Below the pieces are notes generated by a model. The model did not search any database and was not told the origin of the DNA. It worked only from the letters and a program-made list of their open reading frames with translations. 64,000 nucleotides of DNA from Haliclona indistincta (taxonomy: Eukaryota; Porifera; Demospongiae; Haplosclerida; Chalinidae): NCBI GenBank assembly GCA_964017065.1, contig OZ024792.1, forward strand, positions 5,699,754 through 5,763,753. The letters are read 5' to 3'. How positions within the stretch are numbered: the stretch's first letter is position 1; every line of letters begins with the position of its first letter. This document shows positions 35,498 through 49,559 of this stretch, in pieces. The position numbers and the translations under genes are program-made.

Positions 35498-38400
35498 GAT
35501 GATGACATGCAGAGTACTTTCAGTGCTCTTAGTGCTGGTCAGGAGAGCTTGATGTTCGATGAGGAGGATGATGACGATGAACTTGACGAAGCAGCTACCA
35601 TGAACCATAGGTTAGAAAGGGGGAAAGAGAGGGGGCAGGGAGAGGGGATGGGTGATAATTTATTGCTCTATTATAGTCACCAGTCCAATGGTATCACTAC
35701 TGTTTCTACTAAAGGTGAGATATTGCGCATGTGACAATACCATTCATGACTCAGCGTCGCTACACTTACTACTACATCAGCGTTGTGATAATTTATGAGT
35801 AACTGTCTCAGCATGTGAGCATGTTATTCACAGTTGTCTCAGAAGCACTCCGCGAGCATTTTTTACATGTGTAATGAGCTAGTAATGCAGTGTTTCAATG
35901 GTTATTGTAATGATTGTTTGTTGCTGGCTGTTGATGGTTCGTGTTTCGTAACATAATCGACATGTGTTCTGTGTTTTGTATTGTTTGTGAGAGAATTTTT
36001 CATAACTATGGAATCAAATTGAACCAACTGAAAGTGTTTACGCAGTTGAGAGCAATAAGCTGTGGGGTTAAAAAAGCATGCCTGCCTCCTCCAACCCCTC
36101 ACTTCAATTCTCACCTCAGCTGCTGCTAGTACCACTGTGACAGAGGACCCATCTGCTCCGCTACCAGCAAATTCAAAACCACTAGGCACCCAAAGCTCAA
36201 ACTCAACCATCAATTCTGTCTCTCCGATGGACCTAATGCTATTGCAGCCAAGTCAAACCTCATCTACTTCTATCGAATCTACTTGTATCACTGGTGTACC
36301 GAGCTCATCTTTGAAACAGCCAGACACTGCTGAGACCAAGAAGATGAGTGTTATAGATGAGAAGATAGAGGAGGAAGATGAAGGTACTAAGAGTGATGTA
36401 CCACCAGCTAAGGAGCAGTCTCCACCTGTTGCAGTAAACTCTACTGTAAGTGCAACTGAAAAACCACAGAAAAAAGAGGAGCCCAAGAATGAGAAGAAGG
36501 AAGACAAAGAGACAACTCAACAGCAAACACAAACCCACTCTAAACCACAGCCACAACCCCAGACTGAACCACAGGCTCAAGCTCGTACTGAACCACAGCC
36601 GCAATCCCACACTGAGCCAAAAACTCAGCCCCATACTGAACCACAGACGCAAGCCAAAGCTAAAAAAACACAGGCGAAAGCTCAGACACAGCCTCAACCC
36701 CAGGCGCCCAAACAACTGACACAGCAACAGGCTCAGCCACATTATGATTTTGCCTATGAGATGTCAATGATGCTAGGTGAGAGGGAGGAGGAGTAGGAGG
36801 AGGAGGCACGTAATAAATGAGTGAAAGTGAATGAAATTGAATACCCACTATTGTTGAATTATGCTGATAGTACATTCTTTGCTCTCTCACTCACAGCTGT
36901 AGAATCGTCACCTAAATCTAATCACTCTGTGCAGTCACATAATAAGAGTAATAATCCCTTTGATGAGTCAATGGAAGTAGAGCGTAAGAAAAGGGAGAAA
37001 GAGAGAGAATTATTGATAAACCATTATTGTCACAGCTACTGTGTCAGTGAGGGACGTATGGCTGCCTGGACTAGAGCTAGTGGATCTCAAAGAAGCTTCT
37101 GTCAACATAGAGAGAATAGAGAAGGCCTGTGTTATTGGAGTGAGTCATATTACTGCTTAGAGCTGCCATGCAGTCATTGTCTGTTCGTGCAGTTGTACTT
37201 CTCAGCCGAGTGGTGCCCTCCTTGCCGCCGGTTTTTACCGAAACTAACAAAGTGAGCAATACTCACTCGTTGTAGTGTAGTTCACTCGTCTTGTCGATAG
37301 GTTTTACAACATCATGAAAGAGAACAGCAGATCATTTGAAGTCATATATGTCACTAATGACAAGTATGTGTCAGTCCTTGACCTGGTCTTGAATATCTTC
37401 CTCTCTTCAGCACACGCACAGAGGCATTAAAGTATATGCAGGACCAGCAAATGCCCTGGCCGGCTTTACCGCATGGGCACCCTCTCATAGACAAGCTCAA
37501 AGAGGAGTATAAGTGAGCCGTCTTACTCAACACTTTATCCGTATGTGTTTCATTATGTGTCTAGGATCAAGAGCATCCCAATGCTGACTATAGTCGCTAG
37601 TAGCAACGGAGAACAGGTGATGTCATATTACATCATGATGTATTACGCAATCACACCACTGATATACACACAGCTTGATGACAATGGTAAAAAGTCCGTG
37701 GAGGGGGCTAGCTCAGCGTCCAGCGCTATGAAGCTGTTTAGCAAGTGGTTAGACAAAGCAGGCATCACGCCCGAAGAAGAAGTGGAGAGAGGAAAGAAAG
37801 GATTTATTGGTACTGTAAAGAAAGCCTTCAATGGTCACGATGTGAGAGAATAAACAATCTTTGTGTGAATATAATAATTTTTTATTATTACTATTCTCAA
37901 TACAGCACTCTGGAACCAAGTCAGTGGATACAGAAGAAGTGAGTGAGACTACCATTGCCTGAGTAGCTTTAGTAAAATGTTTTATATTTTCTCTCATACT
38001 CAGCATCGAGAACAGGTCCAGGCTTCTAAACGAGTGAGTGTGTGCCAGTATCACTGTGTCAAGCTAGCATCCTATTCTTTAGCGCAAGTCCAAGTCGTCA
38101 AACAGTCATGATCAATGTGCTTCCCTACTACTGGAGAAAGATGAGAAGATACGCGACCTCAACGAGAGGAACACTGCGCTGGAACAGACCAACAAGGACC
38201 TCAATGAAGAAGCAGTAGAATTGAAGAAAAAAATCCGAGACCTCGAAAATAAGGCAGGTGGTCAACAGTTTGTTATTCTATCGTGTGATTTGTTTCTGTA
38301 CAGATGGATGTCTTGCAGAAGTCAGCTCATGATTTAGAGGCTGAGAAAGAACGTGTGAGGGCTCAAACTGAGGTACAGAGCGCCATCTTATTCCCAGCTA

Positions 38401-38840
38401 GCTGTCACATTTTTTTTAGTTGACTGGGTGGTTGTGTAAGCGAGGAGTCAGAGGTCCTACAGCTAATGTCTGGAGAAGACGGTATTTCCGGTTAGACCAG
38501 GGCAGCAAGCTGTACTACTACAAGTCTAGTACAGAAGGAACTCCGCAAGGGTCAGTACAAAAAAATTTATATGGGCTGATCAATTTTTAAAATGTAAAAT
38601 CCAGGTTTATAGACCTTGTTAAGGTTGTTGATGTGAGTGAGGTCAGTGCTGCTCAGCAAGACAAGAATCACGCCACTTTCCATGTCCTGGTAGAGGGACG
38701 TACGTTTCAACTACAAGCGATGGATGAGCCCAACATGAGAAAGTGAGTCCATTTCTCTCTCTACTTCCTCCTCTCTATTCTCTCTCAGATGGATGGATGC
38801 TATCTCTTATCTCAAAGATTATTACCAAAAGAGGTCTTGA
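34325..38840 (+). CDS. Fusion protein: EHBP1-type NT-C2, Q/P-rich linker, NPF, nucleoredoxin-like thioredoxin, coiled coil, PH
   Basis: My 23-exon model sums to 2,571 bases (856 residues) with phases matching at every join. Residues ~1-190 follow the EHBP1 NT-C2 domain (RPDKLRVIWLRSHRRAQ, YKYFVENEGPGGKKILAS, then DDDMQS and an acidic run). Exon 36120-36776 encodes a Gln/Pro/Thr-rich linker. Exon 36897-36983 has an EH-binding NPF motif (NNPFDES) and splices in phase into a thioredoxin-like domain of nucleoredoxin type (YFSAEWCPPCRRFLPKL, active site WCPPC). A coiled coil (EKDEKIRDLNERNTALEQ) and a PH domain (LTGWLCKRGVRG to WMDAISYL) follow. One intron (38254-38303) uses a GC donor. The donor after 35379 is weak (GTTTGT). 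EHBP1 links endocytic EH proteins to actin, so a redox-active membrane scaffold is a reasonable inference. Confidence 0.8.
35409..35494. repeat. (CT)n microsatellite ending at a 3' splice site
   Basis: About 85 bp of CT directly before CAG|CGATGATGAC, the acceptor of the exon carrying the acidic segment of the fusion gene. Confidence 0.95.
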
Positions 38841-38981
38841 AATGGGCATGTAACAATAGGGAAGAGCTTGTGTGACCTGATATATTTATATTTTTCATGA
38901 AAATTTTGTCTTTATAATAAAGTGCTTTAATCTTGAGTAGCGACTTTGTGAAAAGAGACAAATAAATAATTAATAATTTTT

Positions 38982-40334
38982 CTAGCTTTCGTTCGAAATC
39001 AGAGATTGGATTCTTTCCTCGACTTGGTCTATGCTTGGTCTTTGGGTAGGGTCTACTGTCAACATCCAGCCAATCAGATCACAGAATTCTTTGGAATATG
39101 AACTATGAAAACTTCACAATAAGGCGTATGCGATATACTCTCACACGTACCTCTCTTTGGGAAAAGTAATTCGTCCACTGACAGCAGATAATGCTGAACC
39201 ATCACAAGGACTTTGACCTGTGCGAGAAGGATCAGAGCTATGAGGTGCAGCAAATATACACACTGCTTGCTAGCTCACTGAAAGCAGCCGCAAACAAAGA
39301 GCATCCGAGCGACCAGACATCAACCGCACCAGTGATGACACAGTTAGAGGACACTTCAAACAACTCCGGAGCTCTATTGGTGCAAATAAAAATTTATGCT
39401 CCAATTTTTTTTAATTGTGCTTAATTTATAGGAGGCACAAAATTAGATAAGTGGTTACCTGAACTGAGCAGTACATGTCTGAGCACAGTGTTCTTGTAAC
39501 GCTAACGCCTCCTTCCTGCAGACATACAATGAGTTATTAATAATGGTCACGTTGATCGCTAACCTGTTAGTAATGGTGACTGGTACATGAGCAGCACTAC
39601 CGAGATCCATCAAAACCAGCTGTGTCTTGTCATTACTCAACAACATATTACCAGGCTATAGGAGGGAGGAGTAGCTGCTCACACTCACTGACTAACTCAC
39701 CCACTCACTCACCTTGATATCTCTATGAGACAAAGAGCCTGATTGACAGTTGTGCATTGCCTTTAGACCATGACACGCAGAGAGGAACCATTTTAACAAG
39801 ACCTGCTCTGGTATTCCTGCCCTCTGACCGCGCCTTCTCTCCATCTCATCCAGCAGTGTACCATTCTACAGTAGGTACATTATTAATTTTGTTGTGAAAA
39901 ATCTATTTCTCAACATTACTTGATAAAATGGAAAGAGTAGATATCCAGTTGAGTTGTCAGATGAAGGTGAGCCCTTGACTAGCTGTGAGTCAACTAGATG
40001 CAGCACGTTAGCACTCTGGGACACTGCTGTGTGAGCGGCTACCTCATCCTGCATGGCGGTCTCTTGCTCAGAGACTTGTATCAACAGCTGTTTCTGCAGA
40101 GAGAAAGATTAGTAACAGTATCAGGAGAGCACACACTCACTAATGCTAGCTGGCGACCATTCCTGTCTCGCACCAGATACACATAAGAGAAACCTGCAAG
40201 GTGACAAAACATAATCATCATGAGTATTGATATAAGACACACTAACCGCCCTCTCCAATCTGTCTAACGACCTGGTAGATCTCAGAGTTAACAGTGATTC
40301 TACGACCAAACAGCAGCGACCACAGTGAACCCAT
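38982..40334 (-). CDS. STK16: Serine/threonine kinase 16
   Basis: Kinase of the NAK family; in mammals it is membrane-bound at the Golgi. Motifs in order: glycine loop IGEGGFSYVYL, catalytic loop HRDIKPGNMLL, DLG in LMDLGSA, APELFEV, then DVWSLGCSLFAA, and a C-lobe ending RPSIDQVEERIQSL with a stop at 38982. One intron in the C-lobe is only about 41 bp (GTGAGC…CTCATAG near 39285). I chose the start MGSLWSLLFGRR because Gly2 suits myristoylation. The palmitoylated cysteines near the N-terminus of human STK16 are absent. It is divergent from DPYS. Confidence 0.9.
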
Positions 40335-40468
40335 GACCACTAGCTCACTGTGTGTCAGCTTCTTGTTGAGCTCCTTGTTTGGGCGTTGTCCAACCACACC
40401 TCTTCTTGACGGGCAACGAACTAAGCTTACGAATCTATTTTTACGAAGACGAACTGACGGCATCAACA
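40335..40468. promoter_or_regulatory. Bidirectional promoter between STK16 and dihydropyrimidinase
   Basis: 134 bp between divergent start codons. No core element is recognisable. Confidence 0.55.
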
Positions 40469-42923
<2,455 letters not shown>

Positions 42924-42995
42924 TGATAGAACATGCTATTTCTTACATTAATTTCGCATTATAAATTTTGCTGCGAACTCTGCAAAAAGAAAAAG

Positions 42996-44257
42996 ATGGC
43001 GTTCCTTGTCTCGCGTGCTCTTGCACGTTCGCCACGACTAATTTCTCGTTTTCCTTCAGCTCGGTTGAATACCTGCTGTGCTGCTCAGCAGCGCCAGTAT
43101 AACAAACCATTATCGGCCAATGAAGTGCCTCGTTTTGGAGGTCTAGCCTCTATGTTCCGGCTCCCAATACAAGAAGGCAAACCTGAGGGACTGGACGTCT
43201 GCTTTGTGGGTATTCCCGTAGACACGGGGTGCTCATATCGCTCAGGAACACGTCAAGGACCCCGCCAGATACGTCACGAATCTTCCATAGTTCGTTCCTA
43301 TAACAATGTCACTGGAGCTGCTCCATACGAGGCACTGCAAGTTGCTGACATAGGTGACGTTCCAACCAATCCATACGACCTGAAAAAGACCATGGACATT
43401 ATCACAACGCATTACAGAAGAATTATGAATGCAGGCTGTGTGCCTCTGGGACTGGGAGGAGATCATTCGCTCACACTACCTATCTTACGAGCTGTCAGTG
43501 AGAAACACGGAAAACTAGCAATGGTGCAGGTCAGTGCAAGTTGCAATAATAATTAATAATGCACCCCTTCATTCGTTTGTGGTCAGGTTGATGCACACGC
43601 TGATGTCAGCGACACAATGTTCGGAGAGAAGCTTACTCATGGTACGCCATTCCGTCGTGCCATAGAGGAGGGTCTGCTTGACCCAACGTGTGTTGTGCAG
43701 ATTGGTTTGCGTGGTAGCTGGTATACGCCAGCAGGAGATGGAGACTTTGAATGGGCAAAACAACAAGTAATTTATCTTCCCTGTCATTGACTCACTTTTC
43801 CTAAGCTCTTCTAGGGTATTCGTATGGTGTTTGCTCATGAGGTGTGGAATGCTTCGCTGGAACCTCTCATGAAGTCTGTCAGAGAGAAAATTGGGGATAG
43901 ACCGGTGTACTTTACCTTTGATATTGATGGTATTGATCCATCTTATTGCCCCGGAACAGGTCAGAATAGAGTAAATCTTTATTTTAGTACATTGACGGCT
44001 GGTATTGTTCAGGTACTCCTGAAATAGCTGGTCTATCGACCATGCAAGCTCTGCAAATCGTTCGTGGTTGCAAAGGTCTAAATATTGTTGGCGGTGATCT
44101 TGTTGAGGTAAGCTGGGGATAATGTTTGTTGGTTGAGGTACTTGTTACAATATCACAGGTGAACCCGCTGTATGATCCATTCGGCACTACTTCACTTGTG
44201 GCTGCTAACATGCTGTTTGAAATGATGTGTGTGTTACCGGGTGTCAAGTATTACTAA
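42996..44257 (+). CDS. AGMAT: Agmatinase (ureohydrolase), probably mitochondrial
   Basis: Hydrolyses agmatine, or a related guanidino compound, to a diamine and urea, using two manganese ions. Metal-binding motifs are complete: GLGGDHS, DAHADVSD and DIDGIDP. DVCFVGIPVDTGCSYRSG and GPRQIR are typical of the agmatinase branch. The N-terminal part is basic and lacks acidic residues (LVSRALARSPRLISRF), like a mitochondrial targeting peptide. Five to six exons end in VLPGVKYY and a stop. Substrate preference within the family cannot be read with certainty. It starts 72 bp after the DPYS stop. Confidence 0.88.
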
Positions 44258-44432
44258 TCATGAATAAAATTAATAAATAAACTCGAGCTAGCTACGCCCA
44301 TTGCTGCAAGCAAGCGAGCTGCGCTGCGTAATCGGCTCCATCCAATGCGCAACTTGAGCTATGTGCAGCTATTCATAGTTCTATGATTAGTATTATTGAT
44401 AGTCACGCGCACACCGCAGTGTCCTACCGGCG

Positions 44433-47007
44433 ATGTTGGTGTTCTCCGTCTTCGTTCTTGCTATCTGCCAGCTGCTCAGCGCATTTGCTGACCCGTCTAC
44501 GACTGATGGTCTGTTATGGCCAGTGCCGAAAAAGTCTACATTCGGTAAAGAAGTGTATCTACTGCAGCCGGAGTCTTTCCAGTTTCTCGCCATTGGTGCT
44601 GGAGCGGATAGTGACATCGTAAAAGATGGTTTTGCTCGCTACTCCAAGATACTGTTCAACACTTCTGTTCCATTTTTCCCAACTGGAGCGACCCAGGCTT
44701 CAGATGGAGTACTGCCTTCTCTGAATGTCGTTGTTTATTCAGCAGATGAGACATTAGGCCAGGATACTGACGAGTCCTGTAAGATATTGATGGAGTACAT
44801 CAGTGATGTCATTTTTTTGCAACAAAAGATACCACTAGACTAATATTATTAAGAGTACATGTATCATTAATAAAAAGACTATTGAGTGGCATTGCTTCCT
44901 TTCCAACACAGATACACTCACTGTGGGTGGAGGGTCAGGCAGACTTATTGCTCAAACTGTGTACGGAATGCTAAGAGGTGAGGCAATTGCACCACTGTAT
45001 CTTGCTCTGAAGTAGGCAATTTTTACTTGTTTTACAGGACTCGAGTCGTTCAGCCAGCTTGTGTATCGCAACACAGCAGATAAGGTAAATTAGTGTGTGA
45101 TACAGGCCCGGCGGAAGCAAATTTTCATTGGACCGGCATCTCATTAATATTCATATTTATTGCGTACGACTCCGCCCCTTTGCAATTTGTTCGATGTTTT
45201 GGTCGCGTGTGACGAGAGTCTCTGTCTACGAAACAATTTTTTACTGACTCGTAGAGCGACTATGGCCACAGTTTAGCTCGTGGCAACGTAAGGAAAGTGT
45301 TTTTGTATAATAGTGGCCCAAAATTATTGGTCCGGCACGTGCCGGGTCTGCCCTGTTGGGTGCGCCGGGCCTGTGATAGAGTTGTGAGTTATCCTCTTCC
45401 TTGCTGCTAGTATGCCATCAATCAGGTTGATATTGATGATGCTCCAAGGTTCAAGTTCCGTGGTACCATGATAGATACATCACGTCACTATCTCACCATT
45501 AACACCATTATGATGCATCTTGATGCAATGGCATACAATAAGATGAATGTGTTACACTGGCACATTGTAGATGATCAGTCATTTCCATACGTGAGCACAA
45601 AGTTTCCAGCTTTGTCAGAAAAGGTTACTGCAGTACACAATAGCATTGATATTCATCTTGTATCACTCACTCTTTCTCTTCCAGGGCTCTTACACACCAG
45701 AAAGTGTATACTCACAAGCATCTATTCAGAAGATCATTCAACATGCTAAATACAGAGGGATTAGAGTCATTCCTGAGTTTGATACACCAGTAAGTGTTTC
45801 AGAATGTCGGCTTGATAAATTAACATGTGCATAATAAGCACTAGCTATTAATAGTACATTCATTCTCTCTCAGGGTCACACACAGTCATGGGGTAAAGGT
45901 AATCCTGATCTACTCACTCCATGTTATAAGAATGATCAACCAGATGGGTATGATGTTGGTATGATACTGACTCGCTTCAATAGCACCTTCTCACAGATCA
46001 TTTGGACCAGTTAATCCCATCGACAGCCAGACATTCCCTTTCCTTACAGATTTCTTTAATGAGCTGAATGATGTGTTTCCTGACCAGTATGTTCATCTTG
46101 GAGGAGATGAAGTCGGGTTTACTTGTTGGTAAGAAATAGAGACCAATGAATGGTAACATTGTTAACAGGCAGAGCAATCCTGATCTTCAAAAATGGATGG
46201 CTGCACGAAATGTCACTAACTATGCTGTACTAGAGCAGTTCTATGAGAACAGGTGACATATTTGTCTTAAGTTGATAATAATATTGCTCCTTGCAGTTTG
46301 TTAGAGGTTGTTGGTAATATTGGTAAGAGCTATGTTGTGTGGCAGGAGATCCTTGACAATGGACTGAATATCAAGAAGGACACTGTGGTTGATGTGTGGA
46401 AAAGCGGTTGGCAGAAAGAGATGGCCAAAGTGACAGCTGCTGGCTATAATGTTATTCTAGCTGCTCCGTGGTATCTTAATAAAATTAGATATGGCAACGA
46501 CTGGGTTACTGTGAGTGTATGTATTGCCTTTTCTTATTAATTATTGTATTTTAGTATTACACTACTGATCCACACGACTTCAATGGTTAGTCATAGCTAG
46601 AGAGGGAGAGTTGGTTGAAGAGTTCTGTTTATTAGGTACTCAAGCACAATATGATCAGGTTATTGGAGGTGAAGCGTGCATGTGGGCTGAGTATGTGGAC
46701 TCAACTAACATGCTCTCACGATACTGGTCAGTGAAGAGACAGCACAGCACTAATGCAGCTATGATTGTGTCCATGTAGGCCTCGTGCCAGTGCTATAGCT
46801 GAGAGATTGTGGAGCCAACAGAGTGTTAATGACACACAGAGTGCAGTGGAGAGGATACACCTCATGAAGTGCAGGATGATGAGGTGCGGAGAGAGAAAGT
46901 TAGTTTATTATTTTACTCTCTATTATAGTCGTGGTGTTCCTGCTGAACCAAGTGATGGACCTAGTTTCTGTGCCACAGAATGGGATCCAGTATACACTAG
47001 CATTTGA
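44433..47007 (+). CDS. Beta-hexosaminidase (GH20), tandem copy 1
   Basis: A lysosomal or secreted exo-beta-N-acetylhexosaminidase of the HEXA/HEXB type. A signal peptide ([19 protein letters not shown]) precedes the N-terminal GH20b domain. Exon 1 ends at CGAGTCCT|GTAAGA and joins in phase to read DESYTLTV, as in HEXA. The catalytic barrel has [38 protein letters not shown], the catalytic Asp-Glu pair in [21 protein letters not shown] and [15 protein letters not shown]. It ends at 47007. All exons are open with matching borders. The intron after 45085 contains a 271 bp MITE that the other copies lack. Confidence 0.9.
45103..45373. mobile_element. 271 bp MITE in hexosaminidase copy 1 intron
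   Basis: Perfect 11 bp terminal inverted repeats (CAGGCCCGGCG / CGCCGGGCCTG) and a TGATA duplication (45098-45102 and 45374-45378). The same intron of copy 2 shows the empty site (GTGTGTGATAGAGTTG at about 47730), which proves both the borders and insertion after the duplication. There is no ORF. Confidence 0.9.
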
Positions 47008-47135
47008 TGATAATATTTTATCTCTATCTACTGAGTATGGTGCTGTTGTATAGTGTATAGAATTGAATTTGGCGCCCCTCATTTGATGGTCACGTGCACT
47101 GTAATTAAAAGTAAGCACATAACAGTGCGGTGATC

Positions 47136-49380
47136 ATGACGTCGGCGATGTTGGTTCTCTCTGTCGTCGTTCTTGCTATCAGCCACTTGCTCAGTGCATT
47201 TGCTGACCAGTCTACGACTGATGGTCTGTTATGGCCAGTACCGAAAAAGTCTACATTCGGTAAAGAAGTGTATCTACTGCAGCCGGAGTCTTTCCAGTTT
47301 CTCGCCATTGGTGCTGGAGCGGATAGTGACATTGTGAAGGACGCTTTTTCTCGCTACTCCAAGATACTGTTCACCACTCCAGTTCCATTTGTCCCAACTG
47401 GAGCGACCCAGGCTTCAGATGGAGTACTGGCTTCTCTGAATGTCGTTGTTAATTCAGCTGATGAGACACTAGGCCAGGATACTGACGAGTCCTGTAAGAT
47501 ACTGACGGAATACATCAGTGATGCCATTGGCTCTTTTCCAACACAGATACACTCACTGTGGGTGGAGGGTCAGGCAGACTTATTGCTCAAACTGTGTATG
47601 GAATGCTAAGAGGTGAGGCAATTGCACCACTGTATCTTGCTCTGAAGTAGCCGATTTTTACTTGTTTTACAGGACTTGAGACGTTCAGCCAGCTTGTGTA
47701 TCGCAACACAGCAGATAAGGTAAAGTAGTGTGTGATAGAGTTGTGAGTTATCCTCTTCCTTGCTGCTAGTATGCCATCAATCAGGTTGATATTGATGATG
47801 CTCCCAGGTTCAAGTTCCGTGGTACCATGATAGATACATCACGTCACTATCTCACTGTTAACACTATTATGATGCATCTTGATGCAATGGCATACAATAA
47901 GATGAATGTATTACACTGGCACATTGTAGACGATCAGTCCTTTCCATACGTGAGCACAAAGTTTCCAGCTTTGTCAGAAAAGGTTATTGCAGTACACATT
48001 AGCATTGATATTCATCTTGTATCACTCACTTTCTCTCTTCCAGGGGTCCTACACACCAGAAAGTGTATACTCACAAGAATCTATTCAGAAGATCATCCAA
48101 CATGCTAAATACAGAGGGATTAGAGTCATTCCTGAGTTTGATACACCAGTAAGTAGAGTGGCATGCACTGTGTGTCACACTTATATTGCTGCTGCTGCCA
48201 TTCTCTCTCAGGGTCACACACAGTCATGGGGTAAAGCTTATCCTGATATACTCACTCCATGTTATGTCAATGGGAAGCCTGATGGGTAGGACATGCATGG
48301 CACCTTGAAGTGTCTTACTATGAACTCTATTTACAGATCATTTGGACCCATTAATCCCATCGACAGCATGACATTCCCGTTCCTTACAGATCTCTATAAA
48401 GAGATCAATGATGTGTTTCCCGATCAGTATGTTCATCTTGGAGGAGATGAAGTCAGCTTCAGCTGCTGGTACTAGAGAGTGATGTGAGACATGTTGTTTT
48501 ATGTGTACCACAGGCAGAGCAATCCTAATATTCAGAAGTGGATAGCTGCACGAAATGCCACTGACTATGCTGTACTAGAGCAGTTCTATGAGAACAGGTG
48601 ATTATGATATTAATTTGGTTTTATCCCATCTTTGCTCCATGCAGTTTGTTAGAGCTGGTTGAAAATATTGGTAAGAGCTATGTTGTGTGGCAGGAGATCC
48701 TTGACAATGGACTGAAGATCAAGAAGGACACTGTGGTTGATGTGTGGAAAGGCGGTTGGCAGGAAGAGATGGACAAAGTGACAGCTGCTGGCTATGATGT
48801 TATTTTATCTGCTCCATGGTATCTCAATTATATTAGCTATGGCAGCGACTGGGTTACTGTGAGTGTATCTATTAATTTTGCTTATTTATTAATTATCGTA
48901 TTTTAGTATTACACTACTGATCCACATGACTTCAATGGTTAGTCATAGCTAGAGAGAGAGTTGGTGGAAGAGTTCTGTTTATTAGGTACTCAAGCACAAT
49001 ATGATCAGGTTATTGGAGGTGAAGCGTGCATGTGGGCTGAGTATGTGGACTCAACTAACATGCTCTCACGATTCTGGTCAGTGAAAAGACAGCACAGCAC
49101 TAATGCAGCTATGATTGTGTCCTTCCCATCATGTAGGCCTCGTGCCAGTGCTATAGCTGAGAGATTGTGGAGCCAACAGAGTGTTAATGACACACAGAGT
49201 GCAGTGGAGAGGATACACCTCATGAAGTGCAGGATGATGAGGTGAGAGTTGGCATGCATATTGTACTATCATCTCTAGCTCTCTCTCTTCTCTCTCTCTA
49301 GTCGCGGTGTTGCTGCTGAACCAAGTGATGGACCTAGTTTCTGTGCTACTGAATGGGATCCTGCATACACTAGTATTTAA
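47136..49380 (+). CDS. Beta-hexosaminidase (GH20), tandem copy 2
   Basis: The start [19 protein letters not shown] is a signal peptide; the ATG at 47148 is an alternative. It closely resembles copy 1 in exons and introns. The catalytic pair is in [13 protein letters not shown], with [14 protein letters not shown] and [15 protein letters not shown]. The final exon ends in PAYTSI and a stop. No breaks were seen. Its introns around the barrel exons are nearly identical to those of copy 4 (see findings). Confidence 0.9.
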
Positions 49381-49559
49381 TGCCGAACTATCATCAAAGA
49401 GTAGCTATTCAGTGCTTATTTTTGCGTGCCACAGTCATAGCCAAGTCACGCTTATAATTATGTACTAAGTTTTTAGAAGAACCATGTGATGGGCGTGTCT
49501 CATTGCGGTTAATTTTCGGCTCATGCATGCAGATAATTATTATACGGAGCTCGTCGACG

